Assembly: GCA_963836375.1 (NCBI GenBank) | Contig: CAWIJK010000002.1 | Span: 1-64,000 of the forward strand | DNA: 64,000 nt | Origin: CAWIJK01 sp963836375 | GTDB taxonomy: Bacteria > Actinomycetota > Acidimicrobiia > Acidimicrobiales > RAAP-2 | Reading direction: 5' to 3' | Part shown: positions 16,737 through 26,159 of the stretch, piece after piece | Numbering within the stretch: position 1 is the first letter of the stretch | Layout of the letters: the number at the start of each line of letters is the position of its first letter | Translations under genes and position numbers: made by a program | The notes under the pieces: generated by a model | Databases searched by the model: none | The model's input: the letters and a program-made list of their open reading frames with translations, nothing else | What the model was told of the DNA's origin: nothing

Positions 16737-18466
16737 GGCACCGACTTGCTGAACTCGGCGGACCGATTGCTGACCGAGTTGCCGTTGAGATCCCAGGACC
16801 CGCTGAATGTCACGGTGCCCGAGGTCGACTGGGCCAGGTTTCCTGAAGCGATGACATCGGTGAAGGCGGGTGACTGGCCCATGGACGTGCCCCAGGCCGT
16901 GACGTCGGGCACCGACTGCGTGTACACGGTGGCGACGGCGGTGCCAAGCACCACCGTCGGCCCGGGTCGCGCCGAGGGGGCGGTGGTCGCCGATGGGGCG
17001 GCTGCCCCCGTCACCGGGGTGGTGGCGGCCGCCGAGCCGGTGGACGTGGTCGCGGGCGGTGTAGCGGTCAGTGTGAGGGTCGAGAGGGTCGCGGTCGTCG
17101 GCTGATAGGTGGACACCTGATTAAGGACGACGAGCCAGTCGACCTCGTTGGCGACGAGTGGCCTGAGCGCGGCCTGGGTGGCAGTCACCGAGGCTTTGAG
17201 GGCCACCGCCTTGTCGTACTTTGGTATTTCGACCGTGTTGATCGTCGTCAGCTGTTGCTGGAGGCTGTTCACCTGGTTCTGCGCGCTGTTGACCGCCAGC
17301 ACTCGCCACAACGTCAGACCGATGAGGACCACCAGGAGCCCTGCCGCGCCGGCCAGCAGGTAGGTGCGGATGCGCTTCTCGGCGAACTTGGCGCTGATCT
17401 CCGCCGGAAGGAGATTGAACGATTTGCCAGCCGGGTCCGGAAGGGCGAGTCCGACCGGCACGGCGAGCGTGGGATTGATCGAGGCCGCCTCCTCCTCGCT
17501 GATCGGCAGACGACTGGTGTCCACCAAGGAGAGGGGGGAGGCAGGCTGGACCTGAGGTTCGAGTCCGAGTTGAAGCTTGGACAAGAACCCAGCCGTTCGG
17601 GCTCCCCCTCCGGTGACCAGGACCCGCGCGGGGACCTGACGGCCGGGTAGTGACGAGAAGAAACGGATCGAGTTGTGAACCTCGCCAACCAGTTCCTCGA
17701 CGGCGCCCGCCGAGGCGGACTCGGCCCGGGTGTCGTGGAGCCCGGGTTCCCCCAGCTTCCGCTTGATTGCCTCGGCATCGGGAAGAGGCAGGTCGAGAGC
17801 GCTGGCGATTGACTTGGTTACGCTGTCGCCACCGAGATCGATGGTTCGCACGAACTGCAGCAGACCCCCCTGGTGGACGACCACCATCGTCAAGCCGGCG
17901 CCGACCGAGACGATGGCCTCGGGTCCACCAGAGAAGCTCGGATCGTAGAGGGCCCGGGCCAAGGCCGCTGTGTCGAGATCGATCCCGACAGGTTCGAGGC
18001 CGGCGGCCTGGACCGCGTCGACCACCCCGTCGATCATGTCCCGGTGGGCCGCCGCCACCAGCACGCGGATCTGCGGTTCCCCCTCAGCGTCGGTGTACTG
18101 GGCAATCACCTTCGCCGAGATGGACGTTCGCTCCAGCGGGAACGGGATGACCTGGTCTGCCTGGAACCTGACCGCATTGTCGAGCTCATCGGGTGGTAGG
18201 GGCGGCATGTCGACCTCGCGGGTGATCGCCCGCAGGCCGGCCACCCCCAGATTGACCCGCTTCTCGCTAAAGCCACCCTCGTGCCACAGACGGTGCAGGG
18301 CCTCGACCACCCTGGTTCGGTCCCGGACCTCCCCGTCGACCACCGTTCCCGGTCGCAGCCCAACCTGCCCGAACGCCTCGAGGACGGGACGACCACCTTC
18401 GCCAACGGTCAATTCCACGGCGCGGATGGCGCTTGTTCCGATATCTAGTCCGACGATCCGTGCCAT
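16733..18466 (-). CDS. PilM-PilN fusion protein
   Basis: One uninterrupted reading frame carries two pilus proteins. Residues 1-350 are PilM, an actin-like cytoplasmic ATPase: IVGLDIGTSAIRAVELT (phosphate 1), DMPPLPPDELDNAVRFQADQ, VSVGAGLTMVVVHQGG (phosphate 2) and RVLVTGGGARTAGF (adenosine motif). Residues of about 370-577 are PilN: FNLLPAEI, which is the conserved PilN segment that normally docks into PilM, then the membrane helix LLAGAAGLLVVLIGLTLWRV, a coiled coil, and a periplasmic domain with Thr/Ala-rich insertions (510-540). ATG 18466 has GGGGAGG five bases upstream. Normally these are two adjacent genes; the fusion ties the ATPase permanently to its membrane anchor. Confidence 0.88.
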   Translation of the reverse strand: MARIVGLDIGTSAIRAVELTVGEGGRPVLEAFGQVGLRPGTVVDGEVRDRTRVVEALHRLWHEGGFSEKRVNLGVAGLRAITREVDMPPLPPDELDNAVRFQADQVIPFPLERTSISAKVIAQYTDAEGEPQIRVLVAAAHRDMIDGVVDAVQAAGLEPVGIDLDTAALARALYDPSFSGGPEAIVSVGAGLTMVVVHQGGLLQFVRTIDLGGDSVTKSIASALDLPLPDAEAIKRKLGEPGLHDTRAESASAGAVEELVGEVHNSIRFFSSLPGRQVPARVLVTGGGARTAGFLSKLQLGLEPQVQPASPLSLVDTSRLPISEEEAASINPTLAVPVGLALPDPAGKSFNLLPAEISAKFAEKRIRTYLLAGAAGLLVVLIGLTLWRVLAVNSAQNQVNSLQQQLTTINTVEIPKYDKAVALKASVTATQAALRPLVANEVDWLVVLNQVSTYQPTTATLSTLTLTATPPATTSTGSAAATTPVTGAAAPSATTAPSARPGPTVVLGTAVATVYTQSVPDVTAWGTSMGQSPAFTDVIASGNLAQSTSGTVTFSGSWDLNGNSVSNRSAEFSKSVP

Positions 18467-18641
18467 CCGGCCTCCCCCCTCCGTCTCCCTTCGGGACCGA
18501 GCGGCCGTTGGCTGCGCCGGCTCCATCCCCCGCGGAACCCTGTGTTCAACTCTCGTCCCACATACAGCGGAGTCGAGGGAACTCTAGTGCGTCGACGCTG
18601 GTCTGGGCGAGCAATTTTTCTGAGAATCGTAGGATTCGCCC

Positions 18642-19991
18642 ATGAGCCCGGCCCCATCGGTCCCCGTAGGCGTGCGTGCCGGCCTCGACGGCACGGTGCG
18701 GGTCGAGCTTCCCACGCTCGATGGACGCGTCGTCGTCAGGGCCCGGACGGCATCGGACCGTCGCCGGGGGGCCCTTGCCAGAAAGGACGGCGAGACTCTG
18801 GCGCAGGCCGCACGGATGGCATTGCAGCTGCGGGTGCCGCTGGTCCTCGAGCTGGCCTCGAGTGGCGCCGACGTTTCCGAGGGGGTCGACGCCCTCCACG
18901 GATGGGGCCGAGCGGCGGCCGCTGTCGCGACGTGCTCGGGTCAGGTGCCAGTGCTGGTGGCGGTGACTGGGCCGGTCATCTCGGGGCCGGCGCTCCTGCT
19001 CGGACTGGCCGACCTCGTCGTGATGGCCAACTCAGCCGTCGCCTTCGTCTCGGGGCCATCCATGGTGGCTGAGTTCACCGGAGTGCGGGTGGGCCTTGAG
19101 ACCCTGGGCGGCGTGGGCGTCCATGCCAGTGCCAGCGGCCTCTGCGCCCTGCGGGCCGAGGACACCGGCGCCGGCGTAGCCGAATTGCTGAGCTTCCTGC
19201 CACCCCATACCGACACCGAGGGCCCCGTGGTCCCCACCTCGGACCCTCCCTACCGGGAAGCCACCCAGCTCCGGTCGGTCGTGCCGCCCCGGGGAACGCG
19301 TCCTACGACGTACGAGACGTTGCCCGGGCGGTCGTCGACGACGACGTGCTCTGCGAACTCTGGTCCCAATGGGCGCCCCAAATGGTCACCGCTCTCGGCC
19401 GGGTAGCTGGGCAGTCGGTGGGGATCGTGGCCAACCAACCCCGTTCGTTGGCCGGGACGCTCGACATCTTCGCCTCGCAGAAGGCAGCCCGCTTCGTCCG
19501 GTTCTGCGACTCTTTCAACCTGCCGATCGTGACCTTCGTCGACACGCCGGGATTCCTCCCGGGAAAGGACCTCGAGTGGCGGGGCATGATCCGGCACGGG
19601 GCCGAACTGGCGTTCGCCTACGCCGAGGCGACCGTGCCCCGGATCTGTTTCATCCTCCGCAAGGCCTTCGGTGGCGCGTACATCGTCATGGACTCCAAGG
19701 GCCTGGGCAACGATCTGTGTTTGGCCTGGCCGGGGGCGGAGGTGGCGGTGATGGGAGCTCGAGGCGCCGTCCAGGTCCTCCACCGCCGGACGTCGCCTGT
19801 GGGTCGGACCCGGCTGGAGGCGGAGTACACCGACCGCTACCTCACGCCGTGGCCGGCCTCCGAACGCGGGCTTCGTCGACGGTGTGATCGATCCGGCGGC
19901 CACCCGGGCCGTCCTTTGCCGGGCGCTGGCTGCCCTGTCGTCGAAGAGGGAGTCCCTGGCCACGCGCAAGCACGATGCTGGGCCATTGTGA
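18642..19991 (+). CDS. Acyl-CoA carboxylase carboxyltransferase-like protein, frameshifted
   Basis: This is a member of the beta (carboxyltransferase) subunit family that moves CO2 from biotin to acetyl-, propionyl- or other acyl-CoA. The C-terminal half is clear: VGIVANQPRSLAGTLDIFAS, FCDSFNLPIVTFVDTPGFLP, HGAELAFAYAEATVPRICFI, RKAFGGAYIVMDSKGLGND, and DGVIDPAATRAVL near the end. The N-terminal half is short and lacks the usual GKLTARER stretch; total length is about 449 instead of 510-530. Frame changes at about 19287 (a CCCCGGGG run) and 19862 must be repaired. TAGGAT at 18630-18635 sits 6 nt before the ATG. It stands alone, with no biotin carboxylase gene near, so its partner is unknown. 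Confidence 0.75.
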
Positions 19992-20110
19992 TGATCGCCC
20001 GCTGGCGACCAACGGTGGGAGATTCTTCTGACCTGGGGAATCTCGGACCGTCATGGAACCGCAATGTTCCCGAGGTTTGATTCCGAAGGGTGGTGGGGCA
20101 AGATCACAGC

Positions 20111-20426
20111 GTGGAGTCCGCTCCGACCGAAGCGCCGTTGATCCTGGAGTCCTGCCACAGCACGTGGCTCTTCGACACCGAGCGGATGCGGTTCAGGCGC
20201 ATCTTGAAGGGTCTCGATCTCGACGCCGCGCAATGCGTCGACAGCCTGGCGCCCATATTTCGGTCTAGAGCTCGACCCCCTGTCGGAGTCCTTCGTCGTG
20301 CTCTTGAATCCGGAGGGCACTCGGCTGCTCCGCTCATGGCGCCACGTCGAGTACTGCAAGCAGTGCGGGGGTGAGGCGACGGCCGAACTCTCGGTCGAAG
20401 AGCTCCGGAGCGCTTCGTTCGGTTGA
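20111..20426 (+). CDS. Small conserved-looking protein with a CxxC motif, frameshifted
   Basis: Function is unknown. After joining two frames near 20262, a coherent protein of about 104 residues appears: LESCHSTWLFDTERMRFRRI, LKGLDLDAAQCVDSLAPYFG, LDPLSESFVVLLNPEGTRLL, SWRHVEYCKQCGGEATAELS. The C-K-Q-C pair and the WRH block look structured, perhaps a small zinc or redox site. Without the repair the frame runs into noise, which is why it is easy to miss. GTG 20111 is the likely start. Confidence 0.45.
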
Positions 20427-20452
20427 CCGTCGGTCCCGGAATGCTGGCGCGC

Positions 20453-21208
20453 TCAGGGGCCGACGATGTGCCCGGCGGAGAGCAGGAGTACCGCCAGCGC
20501 TCCGGCGAGGATCACCAGGGCGCCGATGACGACGAACACCGGTCGTGAACGCTCCGGACTTTCGGGGGACACGTTGTGGCGCCGGGCCAGCGAATTGAGG
20601 GACGCCTCGAGAGAACCCGGTTGGGTGGCCGGGACCACGAACCTATGGGAGCGCCCGTCGATGGTAGCGATGACGACGACTACCCCGTGACCACCCTCGG
20701 GTAGCTGGGCCCGTTCCGGTGTTGACAGTTCGCAGACCTCGTCCCAACCGCAGGCCCAGACCGGAGCTCCGTCGGCCTTCGTCAGGGCCACGCCGACGTC
20801 GCCCAGCTCGAGGGCCAAGCCGGGCACCGCCGTCGGACCGTCGGCCCCCAAGGTGAGCAGGTAGACGCCGAGGAACCGCTTGACAGCCAGAGCCCCTGGG
20901 CTGCTCGGGCCTGGGCGGTCGGATTGGGGAGGACCGGTGGTGGCAACCGGGCCGGGATCGGGCCCGGGCGGGGCGGTCGGGGCGAAAACCGGAAGGATCG
21001 GGATCTCAGGGGAGCCCGGCTCACCCACCGGCGACTCTGGCAGAGCCGGTGTTCGGACGGGGGCGGGGTCGGCCAGATTCGGCCGGACTGGCGGGGAGGA
21101 CGGCGTTCCAGGAGGGGTCGATCCTGCGGCGGGGTCTGGGGGCTCGAAGCCGGCTCCCGCCAAATCGTGTCCCTCCCTCCGTCGCACGCCGATCCTGGGA
21201 TCGGACAC
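20453..21208 (-). CDS. Tail-anchored hypothetical protein with proline-rich N-terminus
   Basis: Function is unknown; 251 residues. The first 105 residues are Pro/Gly/Ser-rich and probably disordered. Residues 108-205 form a globular part (RFLGVYLLTLGADGPTAVPG, VWACGWDEVCELSTPERAQL, DGRSHRFVVPAT) that looks like a PH-type or similar beta domain. The C-terminus is one membrane helix (FVVIGALVILAGALAVLLLS) ending two residues from the end of a short polar tail. It is divergent from pilT, with the start codons 53 bp apart. Confidence 0.6.
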   Translation of the reverse strand: MSDPRIGVRRREGHDLAGAGFEPPDPAAGSTPPGTPSSPPVRPNLADPAPVRTPALPESPVGEPGSPEIPILPVFAPTAPPGPDPGPVATTGPPQSDRPGPSSPGALAVKRFLGVYLLTLGADGPTAVPGLALELGDVGVALTKADGAPVWACGWDEVCELSTPERAQLPEGGHGVVVVIATIDGRSHRFVVPATQPGSLEASLNSLARRHNVSPESPERSRPVFVVIGALVILAGALAVLLLSAGHIVGP

Positions 21209-21261
21209 CCCGCCGGAGGCGGCACGCGTCGACGGTCGAAGTGAGCATAAGCTAGTCCCCT

Positions 21262-22362
21262 GTGGACCAGGGGGACCTCGATCGCATTCTCGCGCTGCTG
21301 GCGCAGTGGGAGGGATCCGACCTTCACATCAAGGCCGGTGCCCCTCCGCGGATCCGCATTGACGGTGAGCTCAGGCTGATGACCGAAGAGGGCCGCTTCA
21401 GCCCAGAGGACACCCACCTGTTGGTGGAATCGATCATGCCCCCTCAGATCGGTGAGATCTTCGAGCGACACCACGAGGCGGACTTCGCGTACTCGGTCCC
21501 AGGCGTCGGTCGATTCCGGGTCAACGCCTTCTACCAGCGCAGCTCGGTCGCCCTGGTCTTGCGCAGGGTGCGGCCCAACCCCGGAACCGCTGCCGAGCTG
21601 GGGCTCCCGCCGGTGATCTCTGAGCTGGCCGACGAGCAGCGCGGTCTCGTGCTCGTCACCGGACCGACCGGATCTGGGAAGACCACGACGCTGGCCACGA
21701 TGATCGATCACATCAACAAGACCCGGCCATGCCACATCGTGACCATCGAGGACCCGATCGAGTACCTCCACCGGGACAATCTGGCCGCCGTCGATCAGCG
21801 AGAGGTCGGCTTCGACACTGACTCGTTCGAGAGCGCCATGCGGGTGGTGCTTCGTCAGGACCCCGACGTCATCTTGGTGGGCGAGATGCGGGACATGGAG
21901 ACCGCGCAGGCGGCTCTCACGGCCGCCGAGACCGGTCACCTCGTCCTCACGACCCTCCACACCATCAACGTGACTGAGACGATTAACCGCTGCGTCGACT
22001 TCTTCCCGCCGCACCAGCAGTCCCAGATCAGGATCTCCCTCGCCGGCTCGCTCCGAGGCACGATCGCCCAACGACTCGTCCGCCGTGCCGACGGGAGTGG
22101 TCGAGTCCCCGCGTTCGAGATCATGGTGGCCAACGGACGGATCCGCCAGTGCATCATCGATCCTGAGACCACCGGTGATATCGAGGGCATCGTGGCCGAG
22201 GGCGAGTACTACGGGATGCAGACCTTCGACCAGAGCCTGGCGCAACTGATCCAAGACGACACCATCACGCTCCAAGAGGCGCTCACCAACTCCTCCAATC
22301 CTCATGACCTGCGGGTCATGCTCGAACGCCGTGGTCTGGTTGCCACTGGGAGCCGCTGGTAA
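21262..22362 (+). CDS. PilT-type retraction ATPase, divergent copy
   Basis: This is a hexameric pilus-retraction-type ATPase of 366 residues, the usual length. It shows an N-terminal PAS-like part (GSDLHIKAGAPPRIRIDGEL), Walker A VTGPTGSGKTTTLATM, the Asp box TIEDPIEYLHRD, Walker B DVILVGEMRDMET, and a His box HLVLTTLHTINVTETINRCV. The C-terminal motif that in PilT reads AIRNLIRE is here GRIRQCIIDPETT, and an insertion follows before YGMQTFDQSLAQL, so this copy is less canonical than the one at 26156 and may be a PilT2/PilU-like accessory motor. TAAGCT at 21248-21253, 8 nt before GTG, suggests leaderless expression. Confidence 0.85.
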   Translation: MDQGDLDRILALLAQWEGSDLHIKAGAPPRIRIDGELRLMTEEGRFSPEDTHLLVESIMPPQIGEIFERHHEADFAYSVPGVGRFRVNAFYQRSSVALVLRRVRPNPGTAAELGLPPVISELADEQRGLVLVTGPTGSGKTTTLATMIDHINKTRPCHIVTIEDPIEYLHRDNLAAVDQREVGFDTDSFESAMRVVLRQDPDVILVGEMRDMETAQAALTAAETGHLVLTTLHTINVTETINRCVDFFPPHQQSQIRISLAGSLRGTIAQRLVRRADGSGRVPAFEIMVANGRIRQCIIDPETTGDIEGIVAEGEYYGMQTFDQSLAQLIQDDTITLQEALTNSSNPHDLRVMLERRGLVATGSRW

Positions 22363-22417
22363 CGAGGCCGGGGCTCTCGACGCTCCGGTCGCGGGCGTCG
22401 GACAGAAGTCGTCGATC

Positions 22418-23227
22418 TCAGGGTCCGCCCAGGGCGGCGCCGGCCAGCACCAGTCCCAGTCCGCCCAGCGCAACCACGACCAGGCCGGGCGTCCCGGGCC
22501 GCCGATCCGACCCCACGACGGCGCCGATCCCGATGGTCACCAAGGCCCATCCGGCCAGGACCGGCCCGGCCACCGGCCACAACCAGCCGGCACTCCAGCC
22601 CAACGTGCCGACCAGCAGAGCCACTCGTGGCCACCGGGCAACCGACCAGGACCCGGTCCAGTCCGGCGTGGTGGCCGGGGAGCGGCCGAGCTGGCTGACC
22701 CCGATGGCCAGGGCCGAGAAGACCCCGGCGAGCACCGCCCCCAGGGCGGCCCACCCGATCCGTCCGGCATCGCCGAGGCCCGCTGAGACCGCTACCAAGG
22801 TGACCGCCCCGAACGCCATCGCGCCGAGCACCGCTCCGGGGATGGCGAGGCCGTCGAGGTCGATGGCCACGGCGGGGATAGCCCCCGTTGCCACCACCAG
22901 GAGCGATGGGAGGGCGAGGGGGCCAGGGAGGGCCAGGGCGATCGCGGCGAAAACGACAGCCGTGCCGAGCTCGACCAGGGGGTAGCGGGGGGAGATTCTG
23001 GCGCCACAGTTCCGGCACTTGCCCCTAAGGACGATCCAGCTGACGACGGGAATGTTGTCGTAGGGGGCCAGCTCGCTCCGGCAGCTCGGGCAGTGCGAGG
23101 GGGGGCTCACGATGGACAGACCCCGGGGCACCCGGTAGACCACGACGTTCAAGAAAGAGCCGATGACCAGGCCGAACAGTCCGCTCAGGACCACCGTCAG
23201 CACCCGTGCCGAGGTGGCGGACCCCAT
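22418..23227 (-). CDS. Prepilin peptidase family protein, catalytic motif degenerate
   Basis: This has the A24 prepilin peptidase layout: an N-terminal helix with GLFGLVIGSFLNVVVYRVPR, a cytoplasmic zinc-type domain with two CxxC pairs (SHCPSCRSELAPYDNIPVVS and GKCRNCGARIS), then about six more helices. PilD-type enzymes cut prepilin leaders and methylate the new N-terminus using two aspartates. The first is present in AVAIDLDGLAIPGAVLG, although the usual PD/PN after it is PG. The second, in GxGDxK, is not found: the matching place reads TGSWSVARWPRVALLVGT. It may be inactive as a protease, use another Asp, or contain a local sequence error. It is divergent from pilB. Confidence 0.75.
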   Translation of the reverse strand: MGSATSARVLTVVLSGLFGLVIGSFLNVVVYRVPRGLSIVSPPSHCPSCRSELAPYDNIPVVSWIVLRGKCRNCGARISPRYPLVELGTAVVFAAIALALPGPLALPSLLVVATGAIPAVAIDLDGLAIPGAVLGAMAFGAVTLVAVSAGLGDAGRIGWAALGAVLAGVFSALAIGVSQLGRSPATTPDWTGSWSVARWPRVALLVGTLGWSAGWLWPVAGPVLAGWALVTIGIGAVVGSDRRPGTPGLVVVALGGLGLVLAGAALGGP

Positions 23228-23459
23228 CGGGCGGGGACTCTAGTTCCCGCGGGCCACCACCTGGGTGTCCGCGTGCTGAAGGGAGGCTCTACCGCGGGGA
23301 CCCGGAGGCAGGGTAGTCTGGACCTGTCGATGTCCTGTTTTTGGGGGCCTGCACAGGATCTCCGCGCCTTCGGGCGAGGTCGCCGGCGGAGGCTGACATC
23401 CGTCCGGCAGCAGTGGAGATAGTGCGTTGGTTCCCCGGGGCCAGACCTAGGGGGTGTGC

Positions 23460-26159
23460 ATGGCCGACGACGCTGAACAGGGCGCTCGTCGACGCGCTGA
23501 ACAACACGGGCTTCGGTTCGTCGATCTGACCCAGTCTGCGCTCGCCCCCGGGGCGGCGTCCCTGCTTCCCGAGTCGATCGCCCGGCGTCACAACGCGGTG
23601 CCGATCGGACGCAGGCTCGGGACCCCGGTCATCGCCGTGGCCGACCCCGGTGACCTCTTCGCCATGGACGCCCTCCGGGCCAGTGTGGGCCGGGAGTTCG
23701 TCGCCGTAGTTGCCCGTCCCGAGCAGGTTGATCGGGCCATCAGGCAGCTTTACACCCCCGGCGAGGTGGAGAGCGACGATGTGGTCTCTTCGGAGACCCA
23801 CGACGGGTCGCATCCAGGGGCAGAGGCCGCGGCGGCCCGTGTGGATTCCCCGAGCTCCACGGTGGCCATCGAGGACCCGCCGCCAAGTCGCGGCCCCGGT
23901 GGCGTCGAGGTGGCCGACGCGGAGGTCGAGCCCGATCCCCTCTCGGACCCCGCCGCCCGGGGCAGCCACGATCTCGAGGAGACCACTGGGCACTACGCCG
24001 AGTTCACGATCGCCGACGGCGGTTTCGCGACCGACGAGGCGGCGGCCGCTAACGGTGACGTGAAGAACGGGGACGACATCGCCGGGTTCGCAGTTGAGCC
24101 GACCACCGACCACGCGACCAATGGCAACGGTCACGACCCCGGATCCGGTTCGGGGGCCGCGGGGTCAACGGGGGCGGGAACACTCGAAGAATCTCTGCGG
24201 GAGGTCCTGAGCCCACCCGATACCGGATCCCACTACGTGGCCCCGCTCACGGGCGCGCCGGTGGATGCTGATGGCTGGGGTGTGCCCTCCGACGAGGGCT
24301 CGTCGACCGACGCTCCGGCCGAGGCTAGGCCCGGGGCCGGCCAGGACACGGACCTCGGGGCCATCCCGCCGCCGCCACCCGAGTTCACCACCGTCGACGG
24401 CGGACTCGCCCTGCCGCCGGCCGCGCCGGCCGGCTACGGATTGATCGATTCACCCGAGGCCCCGGCCCCGGTCTTTTATGGCCCGCCGCTGGCCCGTGTG
24501 TTGGTCGAGTCCGGCCGGGTGTCACCAGAGGACATCGCGGTCGCCCTCCAAGCCCATCAGCAGACCGGCGAGTCACTCGCCCGCTATCTCTACAACCAGC
24601 AGCTGGCGTCCGAGGACGACCTGGTGTGGGCGATGGCCCAGGAAGTTGGGCTCGAGTTCGTCGATCTGGACAAAGTCACTATCGAGCCCGGCGCCGTCAG
24701 CCTGATCCCCGAGGCGGTGGCCCGTCACCACATGGTGCTCCCAATCGCCGTCGACAACGGGGTGCCGGTCGTCGCCCTGGCCAACCCCACCGACGTGTTC
24801 GCCATGGACGACCTGCGCCAGATCATGGGCCGCAACTTCACCCCGGTCGTCGCCACCCGGTCCCAGATCGCCTCTCACCTGCGCTTTTTCCAGGACCACG
24901 ACGTCAACGTGGCCGACGTCGCCGAGGACGCGGCCCTGGGCCAGGTTTCCGACTCCGGCTTCGAGCTGGAGAGCCTCCACGCGGTGGTCGAGGACGCTCC
25001 GATCGTCCGTTATGTCAACTTGCTCATCCTCCAGGCCCTCAACGAGCGCGCATCGGACATTCATATCGAGCCCACCCCAAAGCGCCTCCGGATCCGTTTT
25101 CGGATCGATGGCGTGATGCACGACGCCACCTCAGCATCGGCGGCGATCCAGAATGCCGTGGTCAGCCGCCTCAAGGTGTTGGGCGAGATGGACATCACCG
25201 AGCATCGGATCCCTCAAGAGGGCCGCGTCTCCCTTCAGGTGAGCGATCGCCAGATCGACCTCAGGCTGGCCACCCTCCCCTCGATCTACGGCGAGACCGT
25301 CGTGATGCGCCTCCTCGACAAGTCGGCCAGCATCCGGACCCTTCCCCAACTCGGGTTCCTCCCCGACACCCTCGAACGCTATGCCGAGTCCTATCACCAT
25401 CCCTATGGGGTGATCCTGGTCACCGGACCCACCGGGGCGGGCAAGACCACCACCCTGTACGCGACCTTGAAGGAAGTGACCTCCCCGGAGAAGTCGGTGG
25501 TGACCGTGGAGGACCCTGTCGAGTACCAGATCGACGGGATCACCCAGGTCCAGATCAACCGGAAGGCCGGTCTGGCCTTCTCCACCGCCCTGCGCTCGAT
25601 CCTGCGGGCCGACCCCGACATCGTGCTCATCGGAGAGATCCGGGACACCGACACGGCGACGATCGCTATGGAGGCGGCCCTGAGCGGGCACCTGGTGCTC
25701 ACCACCCTCCACACCAACACGGCATCGGCGACGCCCCTGCGGCTCACCGAGATGGGTATCGAACCTTTTCTGGTGACCTCGGCCGTCGGGAGCGTGCTCA
25801 CCCAGAGGCTGGCCCGAGTGCTCTGCGAGCAATGCAAAGAGCCCTACGACGCCTCCGAGAAGGACTTCCTCGCCGCCGGCTACAAGGAGGCCGACCTCGA
25901 AGGCGTTGACGTCTCCACTCTCTATCGGGCCATTGGCTGTCGGGCCTGCAGCCACACGGGATACCTTGGTCGCGAGGTTCTTGCCGAGGTGATGAACATG
26001 ACCGAGGAGATCGACCGGATGATCATCGAGCAGGAGACGATCGTCAACATCGAACGTCAGGCCATCGAGCAGGGCATGAGGACCCTTCGCCTGGACGGCC
26101 TGGTGAAGGCGGTGGAGGGCCGCACCACCCTCGAAGAGGTGCTGCGGGTGGTCGTATGA
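23460..26159 (+). CDS. pilB: Type IV pilus extension ATPase PilB with two MshEN-type domains
   Basis: This is the pilus assembly motor. At 899 residues it is much longer than the usual 550-600. Residues 1-95 are a MshEN-like domain missing its first helices (FVDLTQSALAPGAASLLPES, HNAVPIGRRLGTPVIAVADP). Residues 100-330 are an acidic, disordered linker. Residues 335-480 are a full MshEN domain (VLVESGRVSPEDIAVALQAH, LEFVDLDKVTIEPGAVSLIP). The ATPase follows: NERASDIHIEPTPKRLRIRF, Walker A VTGPTGAGKTTTLYATL, Walker B DIVLIGEIRDTDT, HTNTA, and a zinc knot LCEQC...GCRACSHTGYLG. MshEN domains commonly bind cyclic di-GMP. ATG 23460 has AGGGGG five bases upstream. The stop overlaps the next gene (ATGA). 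Confidence 0.9.
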   Translation: MADDAEQGARRRAEQHGLRFVDLTQSALAPGAASLLPESIARRHNAVPIGRRLGTPVIAVADPGDLFAMDALRASVGREFVAVVARPEQVDRAIRQLYTPGEVESDDVVSSETHDGSHPGAEAAAARVDSPSSTVAIEDPPPSRGPGGVEVADAEVEPDPLSDPAARGSHDLEETTGHYAEFTIADGGFATDEAAAANGDVKNGDDIAGFAVEPTTDHATNGNGHDPGSGSGAAGSTGAGTLEESLREVLSPPDTGSHYVAPLTGAPVDADGWGVPSDEGSSTDAPAEARPGAGQDTDLGAIPPPPPEFTTVDGGLALPPAAPAGYGLIDSPEAPAPVFYGPPLARVLVESGRVSPEDIAVALQAHQQTGESLARYLYNQQLASEDDLVWAMAQEVGLEFVDLDKVTIEPGAVSLIPEAVARHHMVLPIAVDNGVPVVALANPTDVFAMDDLRQIMGRNFTPVVATRSQIASHLRFFQDHDVNVADVAEDAALGQVSDSGFELESLHAVVEDAPIVRYVNLLILQALNERASDIHIEPTPKRLRIRFRIDGVMHDATSASAAIQNAVVSRLKVLGEMDITEHRIPQEGRVSLQVSDRQIDLRLATLPSIYGETVVMRLLDKSASIRTLPQLGFLPDTLERYAESYHHPYGVILVTGPTGAGKTTTLYATLKEVTSPEKSVVTVEDPVEYQIDGITQVQINRKAGLAFSTALRSILRADPDIVLIGEIRDTDTATIAMEAALSGHLVLTTLHTNTASATPLRLTEMGIEPFLVTSAVGSVLTQRLARVLCEQCKEPYDASEKDFLAAGYKEADLEGVDVSTLYRAIGCRACSHTGYLGREVLAEVMNMTEEIDRMIIEQETIVNIERQAIEQGMRTLRLDGLVKAVEGRTTLEEVLRVVV

